A stretch of 64,000 nt of DNA from Mycobacterium sp. GA-1285 (GCF_001499905.1 NZ_LQIS01000023.1:124001-188000), one strand, 5' to 3'; shown: positions 27,511-36,856, counted from the stretch's first letter. Made by a program: numbers and translations. The notes: a model not told the origin generated them from the letters alone.

Positions 27511-29505
27511 TTACCAGTGCACACCTGGTACCAGGCGCACCGCGGACTTGACCGGCCGCGGGACACGTATCGGCCGCGTGGGCTTCTTCGGGCGTCGCGG
27601 CGTCCGCGCGGTCGACGGGCGCGTCGGCACGCCGCGGGCAGCTGCAGAATCCGGATACCCGAGGTAGAGCTGGTGCAGGATCCGGCGCGAGAGCTTCGGC
27701 GTGAAGTAGTTGCCGAAGTCGGCCAGCGTGCCCAGCGGCGTGTCGATCCTGACCGGCTTGTCGATGAGGCCGCGCACCACCATTGCCGCGGCATGGTCGG
27801 CGCTGATCGCGGGGACCGGGTTGAGCCGGCGCGACGGCACGATCATCGGCGTGCGCACCAGCGGCATGTGGATGGTGGTGAACGTGATGTGGTCGGAGAG
27901 CGTCTCGGTCGCGACCACGTCGGCGAACGCGTCGAGCGCGGCCTTCGTCGGAAGGTACGAGCTGTACTTCGGATTGCGCGCCTGCACGCCGGCGCTCGAC
28001 ACGTTGACCACGTGACCGAACCGCCGTTCCCGCCAGTGCGGTAGCAGCGCAAGCACCATCCGCACCGCGCCGAAGTAGTTGACAGCCATCACGCGTTCGT
28101 AGTCGTGCAGACGGTCGGTGGAGGCCGTGACCGAGCGGCGAATCGAGCGGCCGGCGTTGTTCACCAGATAGTCGACGTGGTCGAAGCGGCCGAGGATGTC
28201 CTTGACGGTGCTCTCGACCGATGACGAGTCGGTGATGTCACAGGTGAACGCGTGGGCTTGACCGCCCTTGGTCCTGATCTCGGCGACCACTTCGTCGAGA
28301 GCATCGGCGTTGCGCGCCAACGCGAACACGGTCGCGCCGCGTTCGGCGATCGCGATCGCCGAAGCCCGCCCGATCCCGCTCGAAGCGCCGGTGACGATGA
28401 CGTGCCTGCCGACCAGCGGACCGGCCGGATCGTCGCGCCGTGCGCGGTCGGGGTCGAGGTGTTCGGCCCAATAGCGCCACAGCGCCGGGGCGTAGTCGGC
28501 GAAATCCGGGACCGCGATTTCGTTGTCGCGCAACGCTTCTGAGGTTCGTTCGGCGGTGAAGGTCGGCATCAGGTCGATTACGTCGAGAATCTCGGCGGGC
28601 AGCCCGAGTTGAGTGGCCACCATATTGCGCACCGCCTTCACGCGGCCCGTGGCTCTCAGCAAAGGCGTCGCGGTGGAGCGTGGGAGGGACGCGCGAAGCG
28701 GCGGAAGTCCGGCGGTCTTGGCGACGGAGCGGTAGATGCCGCGCAGCCCAATCGTTTTCGGTGCGGTCAAGTGGAACGTCTCACCGTCACGGTCAGGCAG
28801 GTGCATCAGGGCGACGAGCGCGTCGGCCACATAATCGACCGGGACGAGGTTGGTGCGGCCCGTGTCGGGCAGGGCCATCGGCGTGATCGAGGGCAACGTG
28901 GCCAACTTCGCGAGGATCGGGAAGAAGTAGTAGGGGCCGTGGACCTTCTCCATCTCGCCGGTGCGCGAATCGCCGACGACGACGGCGGGCCGGTACACCC
29001 GGTACCGCAACCCCGGCGTCGTGCGTATCAGTTGTTCGGCCTCGAACTTGGTGCGGTGATACGGCGTCGGGAGTACTTGGTCGACGTCGAAGTCGTCCTC
29101 GGTGAACTCGCCGCGGAAGGCGCCGGCCACGGCGATCGAGGACACGTGGTGCAGTGTCGCGCCGAGCCGCAGCGCCAGGTCGACGACCGCGCGGGTCCCC
29201 TCGACGTTGGCGGCACGCTGGTCGGCGTCGGAGGCGGTGATGTCGTAGACGGCGCCGCAGTGCACGACGTGGTCGACGACCCCGAGGTCGTCCGGCTTCA
29301 GCCCCAGTTGCGGTTCGCAAAGGTCGCCGACCAGCGGTTTCGCCCGCTCTCCCCAGGTGGCGGCCAGTCGCTCGAACCGGGGCAACGAGCTCCGTCGCAC
29401 CAGCACGTGCACCTCGGCATCGCTGCTTCGGGCCAACAACCGCGTCACCACCCGCCGGCCGATGAACCCGGTACCGCCGGTAACGACATAGCGCATGCGA
29501 GCCAT
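27511..29505 (-). CDS. acrA1: Multidomain fatty acyl-CoA reductase AcrA1
   Basis: A 664-residue fusion of two Rossmann enzymes. The N-terminal extended reductase domain has GGTGFIGRRV, HVSSIAVAG and the catalytic PYHRTKFEAE (YxxxK-like), matching fatty acyl reductases. The C-terminal SDR domain (about 365-600) has VTGASSGIGRAS, NNAGRS and SSYLPTKAALDAF with the Tyr-Lys pair. A basic, proline-rich tail ends the protein. It should reduce acyl-CoA to aldehyde or alcohol for wax or envelope lipids. The ATG at 29505 is chosen for its GGAGGT 5 bases upstream; the upstream frame to 29694 overlaps the divergent htdY. It corresponds to Rv3391. Confidence 0.9.
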   Translation of the reverse strand: MARMRYVVTGGTGFIGRRVVTRLLARSSDAEVHVLVRRSSLPRFERLAATWGERAKPLVGDLCEPQLGLKPDDLGVVDHVVHCGAVYDITASDADQRAANVEGTRAVVDLALRLGATLHHVSSIAVAGAFRGEFTEDDFDVDQVLPTPYHRTKFEAEQLIRTTPGLRYRVYRPAVVVGDSRTGEMEKVHGPYYFFPILAKLATLPSITPMALPDTGRTNLVPVDYVADALVALMHLPDRDGETFHLTAPKTIGLRGIYRSVAKTAGLPPLRASLPRSTATPLLRATGRVKAVRNMVATQLGLPAEILDVIDLMPTFTAERTSEALRDNEIAVPDFADYAPALWRYWAEHLDPDRARRDDPAGPLVGRHVIVTGASSGIGRASAIAIAERGATVFALARNADALDEVVAEIRTKGGQAHAFTCDITDSSSVESTVKDILGRFDHVDYLVNNAGRSIRRSVTASTDRLHDYERVMAVNYFGAVRMVLALLPHWRERRFGHVVNVSSAGVQARNPKYSSYLPTKAALDAFADVVATETLSDHITFTTIHMPLVRTPMIVPSRRLNPVPAISADHAAAMVVRGLIDKPVRIDTPLGTLADFGNYFTPKLSRRILHQLYLGYPDSAAARGVPTRPSTARTPRRPKKPTRPIRVPRPVKSAVRLVPGVHW

Positions 29506-29551
29506 CGTGGACCTCCACGGCCAAGGCGTCAATGCCGATATCGTTCGAGGT

Positions 29552-30421
29552 ATGCCTCTCGACCCCAACGCCATAGGCGCCAAGACGGACCCGCAACTGT
29601 TCGAGTGGACCGACCGCGACACGCTGCTGTACGCGCTGGGCGTCGGCGCGGGCACCGCCGATCTGGCGTTCACCACGGAGAACAGCCACGGCATCGAGCA
29701 ACAGGTGCTGCCGACCTACGCGGTGATCGCCTGCCTGCCGTTCGCGGCGGCGGCCCTGATCGGTTCGTTCAACTTCGCGATGCTGCTACACGGTTCGCAG
29801 GGGATCCGGTTGTATGAACCGCTGAAACCGGCCGGCAAGCTCAGCGTGGTGGCCGAGGTCGCCGACATCCAGGACAAGGGTGAGGGCAAGAACGCGATCG
29901 TCATGCTCAAGGCGACGGGTACCGACCCCGACACGTCGAATGTCGTCGCCGAGACCTTCACCACCGCGGTCATCCGCGGGGAGGGCGGCTTCGGCGGGCA
30001 ACCGGGGCAGCGGCCGCCCGCTCCGGAAATCCCCGACCGGGAACCGGACGCCCGAATCGCCTTGCCCACGCGTGAAGACCAAGCGTTGATCTACCGGTTG
30101 TCGGGTGACCGCAACCCGTTGCACAGCGATCCGTGGTTCGCGCGGGAACTCGCCGGCTTCCCGAAGCCGATCCTGCACGGGCTGTGCAGCTACGGGGTGG
30201 CAGGTCGCGCGCTTGTCGCCGAACTCGGTGGCGGCGACGCAACTAAGGTCAGCGCCATCGACGCCCGGTTCACGTCGCCGGTGTTTCCGGGGGAGACGCT
30301 GACCACGTCGATCTGGCGGACCGAGGCGGGCCGGGCGGTGTTCCGAACGGAGGCGGCCGAACCCGACGGCTCGAACTCGCGCCTCGTTCTCGAGGACGGC
30401 GCCGCCGAGTATCGCGACTGA
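29552..30421 (+). CDS. htdY: (3R)-hydroxyacyl-thioester dehydratase (MaoC type)
   Basis: A 289-residue double hot-dog enzyme. The second half carries the hydratase-2 motif YRLSGDRNPLHSDP with catalytic Asp and His, followed by PILHGLCSYG. The N-terminal half is a degenerate hot-dog with GVGAGT near its start. It hydrates trans-2-enoyl-CoA to (3R)-hydroxyacyl-CoA. The ATG at 29552 gives an N-terminus like HtdY (Rv3389c); the frame back to 29495 overlaps the acrA1 start. It is divergent from acrA1 with 46 bases between the starts, so the two share a promoter region. Confidence 0.88.
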   Translation: MPLDPNAIGAKTDPQLFEWTDRDTLLYALGVGAGTADLAFTTENSHGIEQQVLPTYAVIACLPFAAAALIGSFNFAMLLHGSQGIRLYEPLKPAGKLSVVAEVADIQDKGEGKNAIVMLKATGTDPDTSNVVAETFTTAVIRGEGGFGGQPGQRPPAPEIPDREPDARIALPTREDQALIYRLSGDRNPLHSDPWFARELAGFPKPILHGLCSYGVAGRALVAELGGGDATKVSAIDARFTSPVFPGETLTTSIWRTEAGRAVFRTEAAEPDGSNSRLVLEDGAAEYRD

Positions 30422-30478
30422 CGCACAATTGGTCGATCCGCGGGCGTCCGCTGCTTCAGATTGAAAGGATGATCGACC

Positions 30479-31363
30479 ATGAGGCTCGTCGTCGGATATC
30501 TGGCCACTCCCGGTGGCGCGGATGCGCTGGCGCTCGGTGTGCGGTTCGCCCGAACGCTCGGCGCCGACCTCGACGTGTGCATGGTGCTGCCGCCGGACCG
30601 GGTGGTGCCATCGATCAAGCCGGTGGGAGATTTCGAGAAGTACCTCGTCGCGCAGGCAGAACAGTGGTTGGAACAGGCTCGCGCGTTGGTGCCAGACGAC
30701 ATCGTCGTGCGCAGTCACGTCCGCATCGACGACTCGCCCGCTGACGGGCTGATCCAGGAAGCGGCGCGCGTCGAGGCGGACATGATCGTCGTCGGTGGAT
30801 CCGGTGGCCTGGTGGGCAGCTACTCGCTGGGTTCGACGGTCAACGGCCTGTTGCACTCGGCTCCGTTGCCGGTCGCCGTGGCGCCCCGGGGTACGAGGAA
30901 TTCACCTGTCGACCGCGCCCGCGAAGCGACGTGTGCGATCGGCGAGCGCGAAGGCGCAGATGTGTTGTTGGACATGGCCGTTCGGTACAGCCGGGCGGCG
31001 GGGATGCCGCTGCGTCTGGTGTCCCTGGTGGCCCTGGACCCGACGTTCAGTACGCTCCGTGGAGACGGTGAAGCGTTACGGGAGCGGGCGCGTGCCCATG
31101 CGCGCCACGTCCATGAGATGGCGAAATCCGAGCTCCCGCAGGACTTTCCGGTGACCTCGATGATCGTGGAAGGTCGCACGATCGAGGAGGCGGTAGGCAA
31201 ACTGGACTGGCAGGACGGTGACCTGATCATGGTCGGGTCGAGCCGGCTCAGTGCGCCACGACGGCTGTTCCTCGGATCGAAGGCGGCCAAGATGTTGCGG
31301 GTGCTCGACGTGCCGATGGTGGTGGTGCCGCGCGACCAGCTCGGCCCCGACGACCTGCCCTAG
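30479..31363 (+). CDS. Two-domain universal stress protein
   Basis: A 294-residue protein with two UspA domains. The first (1-140) contains the ATP-binding signature GGSGGLVGSYSLGSTVNGLLHSA, of the G-2x-G-9x-G(S/T) type, and the second (about 150-285) has a weaker form, GSSRLSAPRRLFLGSKAAKML. Both end in VPV/APxPVAV-like beta strands. Such proteins bind ATP and help survival in stress or non-growing states. The ATG at 30479 follows AAAGGATGA. It probably stands alone. The DNA just after it holds a cyclase relic. Confidence 0.88.
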   Translation: MRLVVGYLATPGGADALALGVRFARTLGADLDVCMVLPPDRVVPSIKPVGDFEKYLVAQAEQWLEQARALVPDDIVVRSHVRIDDSPADGLIQEAARVEADMIVVGGSGGLVGSYSLGSTVNGLLHSAPLPVAVAPRGTRNSPVDRAREATCAIGEREGADVLLDMAVRYSRAAGMPLRLVSLVALDPTFSTLRGDGEALRERARAHARHVHEMAKSELPQDFPVTSMIVEGRTIEEAVGKLDWQDGDLIMVGSSRLSAPRRLFLGSKAAKMLRVLDVPMVVVPRDQLGPDDLP

Positions 31364-31383
31364 ACGCCCGGGCGATGTTCTCA

Positions 31384-31546
31384 GATACGCGGTACGCGGC
31401 ATTAGGCATCGAAGTACGCGCAGGGTTGCATACAGGTGAGTGCGAGGTGCGCGGTCATGATATCGGGGGCTGGAGTTCGGGAACACGACACCCATCAACT
31501 GAAAGGCGTGCCCGGTGAGTGGCGGCTCTTCGTAGTCACTGGCTAA
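31384..31546 (+). pseudogene. Relic of a class III adenylate cyclase
   Basis: From 31384 the frame reads ALGIEVRAGLHTGECEVRG-DIGG, the core segment of mycobacterial cyclase domains with the second part of the active site region. The frame then turns to nonsense. In another frame, ending at TAA 31544-31546, the terminal segment THQLKGVPGEWRLFVVTG appears, the usual C-terminus of these enzymes. The part between core and tail is deleted and a frameshift separates them, so this cannot be functional. It resembles LuxR- or hydrolase-linked cyclases more than the KGKSAAV type at 2-151. Confidence 0.75.
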
Positions 31547-31594
31547 GACGGTTGGAGGCGACCGCGGCCCTCACTCACCCGGTTGGCTTGACTT

Positions 31595-32815
31595 TCACAT
31601 CTGAGGCCTTGCCCCGAGCACGTCGCGAAACAGCGCTTGCCGAAGGGCGAGTTCTCTCGGATCGCTGACCAAATGGAAACCCAACTTGTTGGTCACGTAG
31701 GCGAAGCCGGTGCCGGTGTCTGGGTCTGCGAAACCGAACGAGCCGCCCGCTCCGGCTGTACCGAATGCGTGGTCGGTCGAGCCGAAGACGCAGAGGCGCG
31801 CTGGCTTCAGGAAGCCAAGCGACCAACACGTATCCACGTGTAATAGTTTGTCGCGCAAGCCGTGTGTCGGTGGCACCGCGGACGCTTTCAAAGCGTCGAG
31901 AGTCGTTGATGATAATCCAATTCCAGAACCGCCAGCGGCGGCGTCGCCGTACAGCCGTGCAATCGAACGCGCTGTTCCATGGCCGTTCCCTGCGGGCATC
32001 TCCCCGGTACGCAGGTCTTCCCGGTTGAAATCGAAGCCCTTGACGCCCGGCGGCTTGCTGGAGCGTGCAGTCAGGCTGCGCGGGTTCATCATTGCGAGCG
32101 CAAAGCGTGCGGGCAACGTGTGGAGGTGGAACAACATCTGGGCGGCGGACCATCCGTGTACGTGCGCCACGCGGCCGCGGTCGAAAGATGATGGAAGCCC
32201 GATGTAGAAATCTAATCCGAGCGGTTGGGCTACCTCCTCGGTGAAAAACTGGCCGAGCGTCCGTCCCGCGGGATCGGTGCGCCGCATCAGTTCACTCAGA
32301 TACGGTCCTAGTCCCCACGGGTGATAGCCGCGTCGGGTCCCCGGAGGCCAGGCAGGTGCCTGCGCAGCCAGCGTCGCCGATATCTTGGCAGGAACGGTGT
32401 AATCGTCGAGCGTCAACGGCGCGCGGATCACCGCCAGCCCTGCTTGATAGGAAAGCAGTTGTCGCACCGTGACAGATTCCTTGCCGCTCTGGGCGAACTC
32501 CGGCCAATACTCCGCCACTCGCGCGTCATACGACAGATAACCCCGTGAGACAGCCAGCGCCATCGTCAAGGCGGCGACCCCTTTGGTCGTCGAGAACACG
32601 ATCACGACGGTGTCGTGCTCCCACGGCGCTCGAGTGATTCCGTTCCGGTAGCCACCCCACAGATCGACGACCTTGCGGCCGTCCCGATAAGACGCGACGG
32701 CGGCACCGATCTCTCTTCCATCGCTGAGATTGCGGCGAAATGCGTCAGCGACCTTGCCGTAGCCCTCATCGACATCGCCGGCCATCGGGTCAGGTGAAGA
32801 CTTCACTTTTGCCAT
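31595..32815 (-). CDS. Serine hydrolase of the beta-lactamase/esterase family
   Basis: A 406-residue beta-lactamase-fold serine hydrolase (class C-like, EstB type). It has the nucleophile motif STTK (Ser75, Lys78), YHPWG as the Tyr motif, and GFADPDTGTGFAYVTNK near the end in place of KTG. It starts with a GAAVASYRDGRKVVDLWGG strand-turn typical of these esterases. No signal peptide is seen, so it is probably an intracellular esterase or lipase-like enzyme. Base composition seems less GC-rich than its neighbours and it lies between two gene relics, which suggests acquisition or a variable spot. Confidence 0.85.
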   Translation of the reverse strand: MAKVKSSPDPMAGDVDEGYGKVADAFRRNLSDGREIGAAVASYRDGRKVVDLWGGYRNGITRAPWEHDTVVIVFSTTKGVAALTMALAVSRGYLSYDARVAEYWPEFAQSGKESVTVRQLLSYQAGLAVIRAPLTLDDYTVPAKISATLAAQAPAWPPGTRRGYHPWGLGPYLSELMRRTDPAGRTLGQFFTEEVAQPLGLDFYIGLPSSFDRGRVAHVHGWSAAQMLFHLHTLPARFALAMMNPRSLTARSSKPPGVKGFDFNREDLRTGEMPAGNGHGTARSIARLYGDAAAGGSGIGLSSTTLDALKASAVPPTHGLRDKLLHVDTCWSLGFLKPARLCVFGSTDHAFGTAGAGGSFGFADPDTGTGFAYVTNKLGFHLVSDPRELALRQALFRDVLGARPQM

Positions 32816-33145
32816 GCCTTCGCTCCTCCGCTGCTCAGCGGACGTCGGGCTTTGGTAACGCTATCGCGCGGATGCTAACTGCATTGCCGCCGGTCAGGGA
32901 GCACATTTAACAAAGCCTTGTATTGGGGCGCGCTGCCAAAGCGGTAGGAAAGGGGCCGACAGAATCACTGCGCACTCGATGATCTCGAAAGCCGCGAAGC
33001 ATTGTTCCTCCGCATCCGGCGCGTCAACGCGTGGCGACTTCGTCGTCGCCTCGAGATAGGACCGAATCAGAACGGAGGCGGGTTTTCATCGATTGACGCT
33101 TGCGGCGTGAGCGGGAAACCGCTCCTTTACATTCCCATACGGCGG
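32816..33145. other. Spacer upstream of the serine hydrolase with no recognised gene
   Basis: This stretch should contain the promoter of the serine hydrolase. I see no supported coding region. It is AT-richer than the flanks and merges on the right with the HNH relic. Confidence 0.4.
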
Positions 33146-33490
33146 AATTGTCGAGCAGGAGCTGGTTGGGCTGACGCTCCGCTTCGATTGCTTCGGCGCG
33201 ATTCTATTCGCGAGTTCGCTTGCGGGGCAGCATCATCAAGCTCCGAACCGCGTCATCGAAGAGGTCGACCTCGGGGTCGACGATTGCGGGCGCTGTAGGT
33301 CGGCACAGCGACGGGAACAGCAGCCAGCTGCCTGGATCGGTCGTGTGCTCTTGCCCGGCAGGTTAGGCCCAGTCGACACTGCCGTCGGGATGTTGTCGGT
33401 CGCGCCAGCCGAGGGCATCTTGAAGAGATGGTGAGTTCGGCACAGGTACTTGAGGTTGGACGCTTGCGTGGCGCCCAGGATAGCCTTTTG
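33146..33490 (-). pseudogene. Relic of a DUF222-HNH (13E12-type) endonuclease gene
   Basis: Reading leftward from about 33490, one frame gives ATQASNLKYLCRTHHLFK, the HNH nuclease core. After a frameshift follow ALGWRDRQHPDGSVDWA, an in-frame TAA (33363-33365), then PAGQEHTTDPGSWLLFPSLC, DAVRSLMMLPRKRTRE, another stop, and NRAEAIEAERQ. This order is the C-terminal third of the mycobacterial DUF222/HNH family (13E12 repeat proteins). At least one frameshift and two stops make it non-functional. The 5' two thirds are gone, cut off where the dnaE2 promoter begins. Confidence 0.82.
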
Positions 33491-33514
33491 GCGAGTTTCC
33501 GGCATCATGAGCTT

Positions 33515-33542
33515 TCGAACACAAGTTCGATACACTGCAGGT
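33515..33542 (+). promoter_or_regulatory. LexA box and leaderless promoter of dnaE2
   Basis: TCGAAC-ACAA-GTTCGA (33515-33530) is a perfect LexA operator. It abuts the -10 element TACACT (33531-33536), which is 6 bases before the ATG at 33543. LexA bound here would cover the promoter spacer, and the transcript should start at the ATG. Confidence 0.9.
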
Positions 33543-36500
33543 ATGGGCTGGCATACCGGGCCGCCGAGCTGGGCGGAAATGGAGCGGGTGCTGAACGGCA
33601 AACCGCGCCGCGCCGGTGCTTGGCCGATCGACGAGCAGATCGGCGACGGCGGCGACAGCCCCGCCTGGTCCAGCAAGCGCGGCGAGTACCAACCTCTCGA
33701 CGTCGAGCGGCCGACGTCGACGGTTCCGTACGCCGAACTGCACGCGCATTCGGCCTACAGCTTCCTCGACGGCGCCAGCACCCCGGAGGAACTGGTCGAG
33801 GAAGCGGTCCGACTGGATCTGCGCGCGATCGCGCTGACCGACCACGACGGGCTCTACGGAGTGGTGCGCTTCGCCGAGGCCGCCAAGGAACTGGAGATGT
33901 CGACGGTGTTCGGCGCCGAGCTGTCCCTCGGCGGCGGTGACCGGACCGAAGACCCCGACCCACCCGGCCCGCATCTGCTGGTGCTGGCGCGCGGCCCCGA
34001 GGGCTACCGGCGGCTGTCCCGCGAACTCGCCAAGGCTCATTTGGCCGGCGGCGAGAAGGGCAAGCTGCACTACGACTACGACGCGTTGACCGAGGCGGCC
34101 GGTGGGCACTGGCACATCCTCACCGGCTGCCGCAAAGGCCATGTCCGACAGGCACTTTCCAAAGGCGGACCCGAGGCGGCCGGTCATGCGCTCGCTGATC
34201 TGGTCGACCGCTTCGGCCGCGACCGGGTCAGCGTCGAACTCACCCACCACGGACACCCCTGCGACGACGAACGCAACGCCGCCCTGGCCGAGCTGGCACC
34301 CCGGTTCGGTCTGGGCGTGGTCGCGACCACCGCCGCGCATTTCGCCGAACCGTCACGGGGCCGGCTGGCCATGGCGATGGGGGCGATCCGCGCCCGGCAC
34401 TCGATGGACGACGCCGCCGGTTACCTGGCCCCGTTGGGTGGTTCGCATCTGCGGTCAGGCGTCGAGATGGCCCGACTGTTCGCCGACCGGCCCGAGGTGG
34501 TGACCGCCGCGGCCGATCTCGCCGAGCAGTGCGCGTTCGGGCTCGCGCTGATCGCACCGCAGTTGCCGCCGTTCGACGTCCCCGGCGGCCACACCGAGGA
34601 CAGCTGGCTGCGCCATCTGGTGATGGAGGGCGCAGGCCGACGGTACGGGCCGCCGCAGCGGGCGCCCCAGGCATACGCGCAGATCGAACACGAGCTGAAA
34701 GTCATCGAGCAGCTGACCTTCCCGGGCTACTTTCTGGTGGTCCACGACATCACCCGGTTCTGCAAGGAGAACGGCATCCTGGCCCAGGGCAGGGGATCGG
34801 CCGCCAATTCCGCGGTCTGCTACGCGCTCGGTGTCACCAACGTGGACCCGGTCGCCAATGAGTTGCTGTTCGAACGGTTCCTGTCCCCGGCGCGCGACGG
34901 CCCACCGGACATCGACATCGACATTGAATCGGACCTGCGGGAGAAGGCGATTCAATACGTCTACGACCGCTACGGCCGCGACTACGCCGCGCAGGTCGCC
35001 AACGTCATCACCTACCGCGGCCGCAGCGCGGTGCGCGATATGGCTCGCGCGCTGGGCTTCTCGCAAGGTCAGCAGGACGCCTGGAGCAAACAACTCGGCC
35101 AGTGGGGCAACCTCGCCGACGCCCCGCACACCGAGGATATCCCCGAGCCGGTGGTCGACCTGGCCAAGCAGATCTCCAACCTGCCCCGGCACATGGGCAT
35201 CCACTCCGGCGGGATGGTCATCTGCGATCGGCCCATCGCCGACGTGTGCCCGGTCGAATGGGCCCGCATGGAGAACCGCAGCGTGCTGCAGTGGGACAAA
35301 GACGATTGCGCGGCAATCGGTTTGGTGAAGTTCGACATGCTCGGTCTCGGCATGCTCTCGGCGCTGCACTACTGCATCGACCTGGTGCGCGAACACAAGG
35401 GTATCGACGTTGACCTGGCGAAACTGGACCTGTCCGAGCCCGCCGTGTACGAGATGCTGCAGAAAGCCGACTCCGTCGGGGTGTTCCAGGTGGAGTCGCG
35501 CGCCCAGATGGCCACCCTGCCGCGGCTCAAGCCCCGCGTGTTCTACGACCTGGTCGTCGAGGTGGCACTCATCCGGCCCGGCCCCATCCAGGGCGGGTCG
35601 GTGCATCCATACATCAAGCGGCGCAACGGAGAAGAACCCGTCACCTACGACCACCCGTCGATGGAGCCGGCGTTGCACAAGACGCTGGGCGTGCCGCTGT
35701 TTCAGGAACAGCTCATGCAGCTCGCGGTGGACTGCGCCGGATTCTCCGCCGCCGAAGCCGACCAGCTTCGCCGCGCGATGGGATCCAAGCGGTCGACCGA
35801 ACGGATGCACCGGCTGCGGGGCAGGTTCTACGACGGTATGCGCCAGCGTCACGGCATCACCGGCGAAGTCGCCGACCGCATCTACGAGAAACTGGAGGCT
35901 TTCGCGAATTTCGGTTTCCCCGAAAGTCATTCGTTGAGCTTCGCGTCACTGGTGTTCTACTCCTCGTGGTTCAAATTGCATCACCCCGCCGCGTTCTGCG
36001 CCGCGCTGCTGCGGGCGCAGCCGATGGGCTTCTACTCACCGCAGACCCTGGTGGCCGACGCCCGTAGACACGGCGTCACCGTGCACGGGCCGGACGTCAA
36101 CGCCAGCCTGGCGCACGCGACCCTGGAAAACGCGGGTACCGAGGTGCGGCTGGGCCTGGGGGCTGTCCGGCACATCGGCGACGAACTGGCCGAGCAGGTC
36201 GTCGAGGAGCGAAATGCCAACGGCGCGTTCACTTCTCTGCTGGATCTGACGCAGCGGGTGCAGCTGTCGGTGCCGCAGACCGAGGCGCTGGCCACCGCGG
36301 GGGCGCTGGGTTGCTTCGGCATCACCCGGCGCGAAGGGTTGTGGGCGGCGGGCGCGGCCGCCGGCCAACGACCTGACCGACTGCCGGGAGTGGGCGCCTC
36401 GTCGCACATTCCCTCACTGCCGGGTATGACGGACCTCGAGCTCGCCGCCGCCGACGTGTGGGCCACCGGCGTCTCACCCGACAGCTATCCGACGCAGTTC

Positions 36501-36839
36501 CTCCGTGAGGATCTCGACGCCCTCGGGGTCATCCCGGCGAGCCGCCTGCTCGACGTGCCGGACGGCACCCGCGTGCTGGTGGCCGGGGCGGTGACACACC
36601 GGCAGCGGCCGGCGACCGCGCAAGGGGCGACGTTCCTCAACCTCGAGGACGAGACCGGAATGGTCAACGTCATCTGCTCGCGCGGGGTGTGGGCGCGGCA
36701 TCGCAAGTTGGCGCAGACGGCTCCGGCACTGCTGATCCGCGGTCAGGTGCAGAACGCCACCGGGGCCGTCACCGTCGTCGCCGAGCGGATGGGCAAGCTC
36801 ACGTTGGCGGTTACCTCCAAATCTCGCGACTTCCGCTAG
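33543..36839 (+). CDS. dnaE2: Error-prone DNA polymerase DnaE2
   Basis: A 1098-residue C-family polymerase alpha subunit for SOS mutagenesis. It has an N-terminal PHP domain (HAHSAYSFLDG from residue 67, ALTDHDGLYG), the polymerase palm with PPDIDIDIE (Asp456/458/460), GRGSAANSAVCY, the fingers/thumb, a helix-hairpin-helix region and a C-terminal OB domain (ATFLNLEDETGMVNVICS). It works with ImuA' and ImuB, whose operon lies 9 kb upstream with the same operator. The ATG at 33543 fits the leaderless promoter; the open frame from 33450 runs through the promoter and is rejected. It corresponds to Rv3370c. Confidence 0.96.
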   Translation: MGWHTGPPSWAEMERVLNGKPRRAGAWPIDEQIGDGGDSPAWSSKRGEYQPLDVERPTSTVPYAELHAHSAYSFLDGASTPEELVEEAVRLDLRAIALTDHDGLYGVVRFAEAAKELEMSTVFGAELSLGGGDRTEDPDPPGPHLLVLARGPEGYRRLSRELAKAHLAGGEKGKLHYDYDALTEAAGGHWHILTGCRKGHVRQALSKGGPEAAGHALADLVDRFGRDRVSVELTHHGHPCDDERNAALAELAPRFGLGVVATTAAHFAEPSRGRLAMAMGAIRARHSMDDAAGYLAPLGGSHLRSGVEMARLFADRPEVVTAAADLAEQCAFGLALIAPQLPPFDVPGGHTEDSWLRHLVMEGAGRRYGPPQRAPQAYAQIEHELKVIEQLTFPGYFLVVHDITRFCKENGILAQGRGSAANSAVCYALGVTNVDPVANELLFERFLSPARDGPPDIDIDIESDLREKAIQYVYDRYGRDYAAQVANVITYRGRSAVRDMARALGFSQGQQDAWSKQLGQWGNLADAPHTEDIPEPVVDLAKQISNLPRHMGIHSGGMVICDRPIADVCPVEWARMENRSVLQWDKDDCAAIGLVKFDMLGLGMLSALHYCIDLVREHKGIDVDLAKLDLSEPAVYEMLQKADSVGVFQVESRAQMATLPRLKPRVFYDLVVEVALIRPGPIQGGSVHPYIKRRNGEEPVTYDHPSMEPALHKTLGVPLFQEQLMQLAVDCAGFSAAEADQLRRAMGSKRSTERMHRLRGRFYDGMRQRHGITGEVADRIYEKLEAFANFGFPESHSLSFASLVFYSSWFKLHHPAAFCAALLRAQPMGFYSPQTLVADARRHGVTVHGPDVNASLAHATLENAGTEVRLGLGAVRHIGDELAEQVVEERNANGAFTSLLDLTQRVQLSVPQTEALATAGALGCFGITRREGLWAAGAAAGQRPDRLPGVGASSHIPSLPGMTDLELAAADVWATGVSPDSYPTQFLREDLDALGVIPASRLLDVPDGTRVLVAGAVTHRQRPATAQGATFLNLEDETGMVNVICSRGVWARHRKLAQTAPALLIRGQVQNATGAVTVVAERMGKLTLAVTSKSRDFR

Positions 36840-36844
36840 CCCGC

Positions 36845-36856
36845 TACGGTTGAGCG
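36845..36856 (+). promoter_or_regulatory. Leaderless promoter of the 36857 MFS gene
   Basis: TACGGT at 36845-36850 is followed by 6 bases and the GTG at 36857. It lies within the 17-base gap after dnaE2, so the transporter can be expressed without SOS induction. Confidence 0.45.

Noticed and set aside
32816-33145. Small plus-strand open frames such as the one starting at 33002
   Set aside because: No ribosome site, no recognisable sequence, and overlap with the HNH relic on the other strand.
33363-34340. Minus-strand open frame opposite the start of dnaE2
   Set aside because: Only its last 20 or so codons are meaningful (HNH relic); the rest is antisense to the DnaE2 PHP domain.
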